Program-made: the position numbers and the translations under genes
In this document: one piece after another, positions 13,956-18,908 of the stretch
Position numbering within the stretch: the first letter of the stretch is position 1
Layout of the letters: each line of letters begins with the position of its first letter
From: a virus
IMG/VR virus record: IMGVR_UViG_3300035698_020554
Span: 1-21,642 of that record
Length of the DNA stretch: 21,642 bases
Strand: one strand, 5' to 3'
Notes under the pieces: generated by a model
Told to the model about the DNA's origin: nothing
Database searches by the model: none
Seen by the model: the letters and a program-made list of their open reading frames with translations, nothing else

Positions 13956-14719
13956 CAGCGCGCCCTCCGTTCGGACTTGCGCCAGTCCTGCAAGGTCGCG
14001 AAGCCGAGGTCTTTAAGCTCACCCCGGATCATGCGGCCGAGCGCTGCGATCGCTATATCCTGTTCGGCATTGGTCAGCTGATCGATGCCGCATTTCGCTG
14101 GATGATTTGCAGCACCGCGGGCAAAGCTGTCGAGCGCCGACAGGTCGCGAATTTTCACGACACCCAAGTCGTGGCCAATCCGCCATTGCGCCTCGAGGAC
14201 GCGGCAACGCGGTCGATAGACTGGGACGATCCCGCTGGAGGTTGATACCTGATGTGCCGACCAATCGACGCCGGCTTCCCGCGCCGCCATCGCCTTTAGC
14301 GCTTCGGTGACTTTGTAGATTGCCTCGCCATGCAGCCAGTTCAGTGAGGCGATGCCGGTATCTTTGCCGCCGCTGACCCGTTTGGCGAATGCGGTCAGGG
14401 CCTTTTCGCTGCCGTCCCGCAGGATGCCCAAGCAATGCAGCGAAACCCAGAGCGCGCGGATTTTGCGGATCTGTTTCTCACGGTCCAGTGCGGGCGTATC
14501 AGCCCGTGCGGGTGCTGTCGATTTGGCACGACCACGCTTCGGCTGACCTTTAAACCCAAGCGTTTTAAAATGCTCGATCAGGTCGGTGAGGTGTCGGTCG
14601 CTCAACTTGCTGGCGGAATCTTTATTAAACTGCTCAGCGAGAATCCCGCGATAGGTTTCATCATCCAGGCCAAGTTGTTTCTTGGCGATGTGCACCTTGC
14701 CCACCTGACGTTCGCGGAT
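13955..14719 (-). CDS. Mu gp16-like protein (DUF1018), start uncertain
   Basis: The family core is clear: RERQVGKVHIAKKQLGLDDE, then TYRGILAEQF, KLSDRHLTDLIEHFKTLGFK, and C-terminal blocks typical of the long alphaproteobacterial version (IRKIRALWVSLHCLGILRDG, KIRDLSALDSFARGA, ending TLQDWRKSERRAR). The function of gp16 is unknown; it is an early gene. The open frame continues to ATG 14863, but the 48 extra residues are unlike the family. They lie opposite the end of plus-strand coding sequence, and no good start precedes the core. I therefore limit the call to the core and suspect the native 5' end was separated by an inversion, possibly to 16321-16367. Confidence 0.75.
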   Translation of the reverse strand: MRERQVGKVHIAKKQLGLDDETYRGILAEQFNKDSASKLSDRHLTDLIEHFKTLGFKGQPKRGRAKSTAPARADTPALDREKQIRKIRALWVSLHCLGILRDGSEKALTAFAKRVSGGKDTGIASLNWLHGEAIYKVTEALKAMAAREAGVDWSAHQVSTSSGIVPVYRPRCRVLEAQWRIGHDLGVVKIRDLSALDSFARGAANHPAKCGIDQLTNAEQDIAIAALGRMIRGELKDLGFATLQDWRKSERRAR

Positions 14720-14720
14720 C

Positions 14721-14818
14721 CGCAGCAAGCGCTGAAGATCGGCCTCGATCTGGCCGCGGTGGCGCGCAGGATGATTGAGCGGCGTGAAGCCGAAGCGCAC
14801 GCCCAGGCGGAGGGCTAA
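14721..14818 (+). pseudogene. Orphan C-terminal coding fragment at the island edge
   Basis: The frame CCGCAGCAAGCG onward encodes PQQALKIGLDLAAVARRMIE followed by RREAEAHAQAEG and TAA. Its codons are strongly GC-ending, and it is followed after two bases by the ATG of the next plus-strand gene, as in an operon. There is no start codon and the upstream bases belong to gp16 on the other strand. It looks like the 3' end of a gene whose front is elsewhere, possibly the DnaA-like gene at 16.4-16.9 kb. Confidence 0.4.
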
Positions 14819-14820
14819 AG

Positions 14821-15072
14821 ATGTCGACCCCGACCACCCGCGAACGAGAGTTGGAGCGCGCATTGAACGACGTGATGCTGGCCGCCGCTTCGTTTGCGTT
14901 CGGTCGGGGCATGTCTGAAGCGCGGCAAAACCTTAAAGACGCGATCCACCAAGGCAACGCAACGCTCACCAGCAAACCGTGTGAACGCGCGCCGGATTTG
15001 CGCGAGCTCGCAGAACGCGCAGACGCCGCCAGGGCCGCGCAACCCGGCTTTAGGAAAGACACAGATGGCTAA
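14821..15072 (+). CDS. Small helical hypothetical protein
   Basis: The 83-aa ORF begins STPTTRERELERALNDVMLA and is predicted largely helical with many Arg, Glu and Ala residues. It also has RGMSEARQNLKDAIHQGNAT and a single Cys. I do not recognise it. Its stop overlaps the methyltransferase start (ATGGCTAA), which supports real, coupled translation. It is on the plus strand inside the flipped island. Confidence 0.6.
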   Translation: MSTPTTRERELERALNDVMLAAASFAFGRGMSEARQNLKDAIHQGNATLTSKPCERAPDLRELAERADAARAAQPGFRKDTDG

Positions 15073-15451
15073 AAAATGGTTTTTCGATCCGTTGATCCCC
15101 TACAAGTACGACGTCATCAACGCCGATCCGCCGACGCATTTCAAAACCTTCTCGGCCTTTGAATCCGAGAAAGGCGCGCAGTATCCAACCATGGACGATA
15201 CCTGGCTACGCGCTTTGCCGGTGCAGCAGCTCGCATCCTCGAACTGCCTATTGTGGCTCTGGACGACGATGCCGAAATTGCAAGTGTCGATCGACCTAAT
15301 GGCAGTGTGGGGCTTTCGGTTTGTCACGGCCGGCGCCTGGCACAAGAAGACCCCCAAGGGTAATACGGCGAAGGGAACCGGCTTTGTGCTGCAGTCGGCG
15401 GCCGAGGTTTACCTGATTGGTGCCATCGGCCGTCCAGCGTACCGCAGCTAG
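15065..15451 (+). pseudogene. MT-A70 family adenine methyltransferase, truncated and with altered catalytic motif
   Basis: The 128-aa product follows the MT-A70 pattern: YDVINADPPTHFKTFSAFES, QYPTMDDTWLRALPVQQLAS, CLLWLWTTMPKLQVS, VWGFRFVTAGAWHKK and GFVLQSAAEVYLIGAIGRP. These enzymes methylate N6 of adenine in DNA or RNA; in phages they may protect against restriction. Two features argue against activity. The catalytic DPPW reads DPPT. The chain stops at YRS just after GRP, whereas family members continue about 50-60 residues through a REHSRKPDE-type segment and a final domain. The downstream bases do not contain it in any frame. Probably a decayed gene. Confidence 0.75.
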
Positions 15452-15482
15452 AAAGACCACGCCGACATCACCACGCCGACGC

Positions 15483-15584
15483 ATGTTGCTGGCTGACTTC
15501 GATCTCAGGTTCTGCCCTCAGTGCAGCAAGTTACGCAAACGCCAATACGGCATCGATCCCAGATACGAAGGTGCAGCGATATGA
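15483..15584 (+). CDS. 33-aa Cys-containing mini-protein or gene remnant
   Basis: ATG 15483 opens a 33-codon frame containing LRFCPQCSKLRKRQYG, a zinc-knuckle half (C-x2-C) followed by basic residues, and ends GAAI. Full treble-clef or HNH-like phage mini-proteins carry a second Cys pair, missing here. The stop overlaps the start of the next tiny ORF (ATGA). It may be the 3' remnant of a larger gene, because the frame stays open upstream past the methyltransferase stop. Confidence 0.35.
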   Translation: MLLADFDLRFCPQCSKLRKRQYGIDPRYEGAAI

Positions 15585-15676
15585 CCCGCCGAAATCAACT
15601 TATCCACGCGATCCGCCAGCAGCTGCGCTGGTGGCAAACAATGCTCAAACCACAGTTAAAAGGATATCTAAAATGA
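15581..15676 (+). CDS. 31-aa basic peptide coupled to DUF3164
   Basis: This tiny frame starts in an ATGA overlap with the previous ORF and ends in an ATGA overlap with DUF3164. It encodes TRRNQLIHAIRQQLRWWQTM followed by LKPQLKGYLK. It is basic and amphipathic, with two adjacent Trp. The double coupling is the main evidence. It may be a leader peptide whose translation delivers ribosomes to DUF3164, or a fortuitous frame. Confidence 0.35.
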   Translation: MTRRNQLIHAIRQQLRWWQTMLKPQLKGYLK

Positions 15677-16320
15677 GCGATACGATGATCCCTGAAGGCT
15701 ATGCCAAAGACGCCAAAGGCCGCCTTGTTCCTGAAAACCTGATCAAGCCACAAGAGCGGCTGGAAGATCAAACCGTGCGTACGATTATCGACTACGCACG
15801 TGATCTCAGCGCGCAGATCGCACGGTTCCGCGGTCACACGTTTGATGATGTTGCCACGTTCATGGATACGCTCGGCGAGCAATATGGTGCGACCAAAGGC
15901 GGTGCCAAAGGCAACGTCACGCTAAGCAGTTTTGACGGCTGCTTAAAGGTCACCGTGCAAGTGCAGGACACGCTCACTTTCGGTCCTGAGCTGCAGGTCG
16001 CTAAGGAGTTGTTCGACGCGTGTATCTCTGAATGGTCCGAGGGCGCCGATGATAAAATTCAGGCGCTCGTCTCGCATGCGTTCCAGGTCGACAAGGAAGG
16101 CAAAATAAATCGGGAAGCGCTGTTCGGCTTGCGCCGCCTCGACATCAACGACGACGGTTGGCGCAATGCGGTCGCGGCGCTCAACGATTCGATCCGTATT
16201 CAGGGCTCAAAACAATACGTGCGGTTTTACGAGCGCACCACGCCCGAAGAAAAATGGCGCCCGATCTCGATCGATATTGCCAATGCTGGTGAAGCATCCC
16301 GCAACGCGGAGGCCGCGTAA
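15673..16320 (+). CDS. DUF3164 protein (Mu-like early protein)
   Basis: The 215-aa protein matches DUF3164, sometimes labelled sulfate transporter-like without basis, an early gene of Mu-like phages. Visible blocks are IPEGYAKDAKGRLVPENLIK, QTVRTIIDYARDLSAQIARF, KGGAKGNVTLSSFDGCLKVT, then LPKLQVA-like GPELQVAKELFDACISEW, and C-terminal LRRLDINDDGWRNAVAALND and EKWRPISIDIA. Function is not known; it is often next to Gam and gp16. The start at 15673 has AAAAGGA eleven bases upstream; a longer frame to 15571 overlaps the tiny ORFs. It is complete but on the opposite strand to the rest of the early genes. Confidence 0.88.
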   Translation: MSDTMIPEGYAKDAKGRLVPENLIKPQERLEDQTVRTIIDYARDLSAQIARFRGHTFDDVATFMDTLGEQYGATKGGAKGNVTLSSFDGCLKVTVQVQDTLTFGPELQVAKELFDACISEWSEGADDKIQALVSHAFQVDKEGKINREALFGLRRLDINDDGWRNAVAALNDSIRIQGSKQYVRFYERTTPEEKWRPISIDIANAGEASRNAEAA

Positions 16321-16535
16321 TGTACGCCGAACAACGCCACGTCGGCGGGTCTTGGGTGCAAGAGATCGAAGGCCGGGCCGCCATCACCACCGAGACACCG
16401 AAGACGAATAAAAAGGTGTCGCCGGAACCGCTCGCCAACATGGAAGCTCTGAAACGACTTGCGGCAGTCGCTATCCAGGCAAGATCGGATGACAAATTTC
16501 GGCTCGTCTTTGCTTGGGCGCTTTATGCTGAATGA
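16320..16535 (+). CDS. Uncertain 71-aa ORF at the right edge of the flipped island
   Basis: The ATG overlaps the DUF3164 stop (TAATG). The ORF reads MYAEQRHVGGSWVQEI, a Thr/Lys/Pro-rich middle and MEALKRLAAVAIQARSDDKF to ALYAE. It is antisense to the C-terminal part of the DnaA-like gene, where a Cys/Phe/Ser/Gly pattern looks native, so probably only the first part belongs to this strand. I infer that its first 16 codons may be the displaced start of gp16. It may instead be an intact small gene of unknown function. Confidence 0.35.
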   Translation: MYAEQRHVGGSWVQEIEGRAAITTETPKTNKKVSPEPLANMEALKRLAAVAIQARSDDKFRLVFAWALYAE

Positions 16536-16889
16536 GACCGGTTTTGGTACCGCGGCGATGGTCGGTGTGGAATCACTGACCGTGCGTTTCGGCAGTGCGG
16601 CGACCTTTACGGTCAGATCATTGATAAGTTCATCAATCACCGCGTCGGTTTCACGCAACACGGTGATCGATCGCACGCCATGAAGAACCGTCGTATGATC
16701 GCGACCGTTCAAGAATCGGGCAATTGCGGGAAATGATTTCTGCGTATGTGCGCGCGCCAGAAACATAAAGATTTGGCGGTAGCGGACGAGCGGACGAGCT
16801 CGGCTAGAACCTTTGAGCCGTTCCGCAGTCATACCGGTCTGCGCTGCGACCAAGTTCAGAATATCGGTCATAGAGACATCGACGGTCAT
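16413..16889 (-). CDS. DnaA domain IV-like DNA-binding protein, 3' end unclear
   Basis: ATG 16889 overlaps the upstream stop (ATGA). Residues 5-80 follow DnaA domain IV: TDILNLVAAQTGMTAERLKG, RPLVRYRQIFMFLARAHTQK, FPAIARFLNGRDHTTVLHGV and RSI. The GRDHTTVLH box is the DnaA-box recognition helix, so this is a sequence-specific DNA-binding protein without the ATPase domain. It could recruit or block replication or regulate early genes. Around residue 137 a motif C-LDSD-C-RKSFQSFHVGER looks like the first half of a zinc ribbon; its second Cys pair is absent. The open frame continues to 16227 but over antisense of plus-strand genes, so the native 3' end is probably displaced. Confidence 0.7.
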
Positions 16890-17179
16890 GCGGCGTCTCC
16901 ACCATCCGGGTTGAGTGGTAGCAACTCGACCCCTTGGCCTTTCAGCCATTCCTTCATCGCGATGCGGCCACGCTCTTTGACGAAGTCCACGACGTCGGCG
17001 TTGCGATGCGCACTGCCGTCGATCAGCCGACACGGCTGGCCTTCGATGATTTCAAGGTCCTGGATTGCCGACCGTAAAATGGCGCACACGGACGCGAGCC
17101 CGCCCGGCGTCATTTGGACGCCATTTGGGCCAAAGCTCTCGAGCTTTACGAGGAGACTGCGAAGATCGTCACTGACCAT
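16886..17179 (-). CDS. Small hypothetical early protein
   Basis: The 97-aa protein starts at ATG 17179, two bases after the previous stop and behind GGAGGGAAG. The sequence is VSDDLRSLLVKLESFGPNGV, then a helical middle (GLASVCAILRSAIQDLEIIE), HRNADVVDFVKERGRIAMKE and ends NPDGGDAA. No family is recognised. It is sandwiched between two DNA-binding proteins with overlapping or near-touching ends, so it is part of the same early operon. Confidence 0.65.
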   Translation of the reverse strand: MVSDDLRSLLVKLESFGPNGVQMTPGGLASVCAILRSAIQDLEIIEGQPCRLIDGSAHRNADVVDFVKERGRIAMKEWLKGQGVELLPLNPDGGDAA

Positions 17180-17180
17180 G

Positions 17181-17549
17181 TTACTTCCCTCCTGAAGGCT
17201 GGGTTCGGTGCGGACAAGTGGGGCAGGTACGCAAGAATTGAATTTGGCGTTGATTGGTGAACCGCGTTGCGGGTTTCTGATTGATGATGCAGTCGGCGAG
17301 TGGAATGTCCCCGGCCACCGGGCATTCAACGCGTGCGTCGAGAATGCTGGCGTTGACCGCCCGTTCAACGGCCGTTAAATGCCCGATATATGAGCCTTTT
17401 AAGACGAGACTGACCGTTGCCGCCGAATAGCCGATGCGCTTGGCTGCCCGATGTTGACTGGTCTGATCGCACGTTGTCGCCAACGCTTCGATCCACGCTG
17501 GCAAGTCATCACCCCAGCCCTGGCGTGCCTTGGTTAAGTGTTCACCCAT
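17181..17549 (-). CDS. Helix-turn-helix regulator with C-terminal Cys cluster
   Basis: The 122-aa protein has a Cro/XRE-like helix-turn-helix at about residues 28-52 (QTSQHRAAKRIGYSAATVSL followed by VLKGSY). The C-terminal half contains well-spaced Cys residues (VECPVAGDIPLADCIINQKP and FLRTCPTCPHRT) that could bind zinc. It overlaps the preceding gene by eight bases. A role in early regulation or in transposition is likely, but the operator is not identifiable here. Confidence 0.7.
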   Translation of the reverse strand: MGEHLTKARQGWGDDLPAWIEALATTCDQTSQHRAAKRIGYSAATVSLVLKGSYIGHLTAVERAVNASILDARVECPVAGDIPLADCIINQKPATRFTNQRQIQFLRTCPTCPHRTQPSGGK

Positions 17550-18120
17550 TGGCTACCTCCTGCTGAATATTGGGGTCGATCAACGCCGCGGCCTTCCCCG
17601 ACCAATGCGGTGCGTGGGGACCGGTATTCCGGATCAATCGGTAGCGTTTGAAACCGTTCGACGTCATCGCGGTGCCTGCTTCCCGGCTCGGCAACTCGAT
17701 CACGTAGTGCGCGTCGATGAGCCGTCGCAGGTAGGCGTAGGCGTTGCTGCGCGGGTCACGACCGTGAACGTGTTCCGGGATCAACGAAAGCAAGTCAGCA
17801 ACGGTGGTCGCCTCTTCGAGACGCAGCGCATTCCAAAGTGCGTCGCGAAACGGTGCTTTCTTCTTCGCTCTTCCCGAATGTGGCTTGCGCGGTCCGGAGG
17901 CGATACGTACGCCGTCGGCACGGGTTGTTTCGCCCGCCGGCGTCAATCGGTAAAGACCTGGCTCGAGGCGCTCAACAAGGTCACGTCGCCGCAATACATC
18001 GATCGAGCGCACGACGCGCTTCGTCGTCGGCTCTTCGAGCGCTATAGCTAAGTCGGCGACGGTGACCGGATCGCCCGGCGGCGGTAATTCGTTCAGCAAT
18101 CGTTCGGTGAATGTGCTCAT
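17542..18120 (-). CDS. Protein with two winged-helix-like domains
   Basis: From ATG 18120, overlapping the MuB stop (ATGA), the 192-aa protein shows two similar halves. Residues about 15-65 (DPVTVADLAIALEEPTTKRV then VRSIDVLRRRDLVERLEPGL and YRLTPAG) and about 95-160 (ATTVADLLSLIPEHVHGRDP then NAYAYLRRLIDAHYVIELPS) each read helix-helix-wing. They are joined by a basic linker (GPRKPHSGRAKKKAP). Both are typical of winged-helix DNA-binding domains. It is the first of a group of small DNA-binding proteins that follow MuB. An upstream GTG/ATG at 18162 gives a longer form inside MuB and is less likely. Confidence 0.7.
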   Translation of the reverse strand: MSTFTERLLNELPPPGDPVTVADLAIALEEPTTKRVVRSIDVLRRRDLVERLEPGLYRLTPAGETTRADGVRIASGPRKPHSGRAKKKAPFRDALWNALRLEEATTVADLLSLIPEHVHGRDPRSNAYAYLRRLIDAHYVIELPSREAGTAMTSNGFKRYRLIRNTGPHAPHWSGKAAALIDPNIQQEVANG

Positions 18121-18848
18121 GCCGTGCGGCTCCGCTTTGGTCGTGCCACAACTTCCTGACACAGCACGATGCCTTTCAGCATGTCAGCGGTGACCTCAGT
18201 ATCTTTATTGCGGAACCCGATGCGCTCGACATTCTTGATCGCGGTGATGATCAACCGCGCATGACCTTCGGATTCCTGGTGAATACGCGGCAGAACATCT
18301 TCAGCGACTTTGACCTCGCAGAGTTCGTCGACGCAGACCCGAACGTCTTCGATCGTTGCCGGCAGAAAATCGACCCGTGACGATATCCGTGTGCGGATCT
18401 GGCTGTGCCGTTTCAGAGCACCCCAGGTGAACTCACGTCCGACAAGAATCACGGGGATTTCCAGTAGGTCCGAGATGTCACGAATGTTCTCTAAAATCGA
18501 AATGTTTTTGATCGCGCGCTCGACCTCATCGATGACAATCGGGCGGGGTTCGCGCGCCATGATGCTGACCACTTGGTTGAACAGCTTTTCGACCCTGTTA
18601 GCAGGGACCTGTTCACCCAGCTCGGTCACCAGATCGCGGAGCAACCAACCCGGGGTCATGGATTCCTGAATGCGCAGGTAAATGGCGTTCGACTGCATTG
18701 CCCACCATTTTGCCGTCCGGGTTTTACCGTAGCCGGCTTCACCTTGGGCCAATGCCATACATGCCTCTGGCGCTGCGCGGTCATCGAGCGCTGCAACGGC
18801 GGTTAAAAACCGCGAGACGTTTGACGTTTGTACAAATTTGGTCTTCAT
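18117..18848 (-). CDS. muB: MuB-like transposition ATPase (target DNA activator)
   Basis: The 243-aa AAA+ protein carries Walker A GEAGYGKTRTAKW (residues 36-48) and Walker B PIVIDEVERA (around 103-112). It also has a sensor-like region (PVILVGREFTWGALKRHSQI) and a small C-terminal helical domain (VLPRIHQESEGHARLIITAI). MuB coats target DNA, delivers it to MuA and provides target immunity. No N-terminal helix-turn-helix domain precedes the ATPase, as in many short MuB/TniB-type relatives. It lies just downstream of MuA with a strong hairpin in between and appears intact. Confidence 0.92.
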   Translation of the reverse strand: MKTKFVQTSNVSRFLTAVAALDDRAAPEACMALAQGEAGYGKTRTAKWWAMQSNAIYLRIQESMTPGWLLRDLVTELGEQVPANRVEKLFNQVVSIMAREPRPIVIDEVERAIKNISILENIRDISDLLEIPVILVGREFTWGALKRHSQIRTRISSRVDFLPATIEDVRVCVDELCEVKVAEDVLPRIHQESEGHARLIITAIKNVERIGFRNKDTEVTADMLKGIVLCQEVVARPKRSRTA

Positions 18849-18866
18849 TTAAGCTCCTGTTGTTAT

Positions 18867-18903
18867 GGAAACCGTCGCGACCTTGCCTGGGGCGACGGTT
18901 TCC
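18867..18903. promoter_or_regulatory. Perfect 12-bp inverted repeat between A and B
   Basis: GGAAACCGTCGC (18867-18878) and GCGACGGTTTCC (18892-18903) are exact complements around a 13-base loop. They fill most of the 60-base gap between the MuA stop and the MuB start. In the A-B transcript this hairpin sits just ahead of the MuB ribosome-binding site (AGGAGC). There is no U-run, so a canonical intrinsic terminator is unlikely. It could adjust the MuA:MuB ratio by pausing, RNase processing or translation initiation effects, or be a protein-binding palindrome. Confidence 0.7.
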
Positions 18904-18908
18904 GATTT

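Larger units (their letters stand above)
14717..16367. other. Strand-flipped island, probable inversion
   Basis: Every early Mu-like gene here is on the minus strand except this block, which includes DUF3164. Relatives normally have DUF3164 co-directional with A, B and gp16. At the left edge gp16 lacks a start, and plus-strand coding (ALKIGLDLAAVARRMIERRE, ending at TAA 14816-14818) has no beginning. At the right edge a plus-strand ORF overlaps the DnaA-like gene. Flipping between GATC 14717-14720 and GATC 16364-16367 joins MYAEQRHVGGSWVQEI in frame to RERQVGKVH of gp16, with the new start overlapping the DUF3164 stop. It also puts the DnaA-like frame in register with the plus-strand orphan C-terminus. 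A CACCTT/AAGGTG pair (14693, 16413) also works, so the exact edges are unresolved. Confidence 0.5.

Noticed and set aside
16181-16495. Minus-strand 104-codon frame
   Set aside because: It overlaps DUF3164 and the DnaA-like gene in another frame and shows no recognisable pattern.
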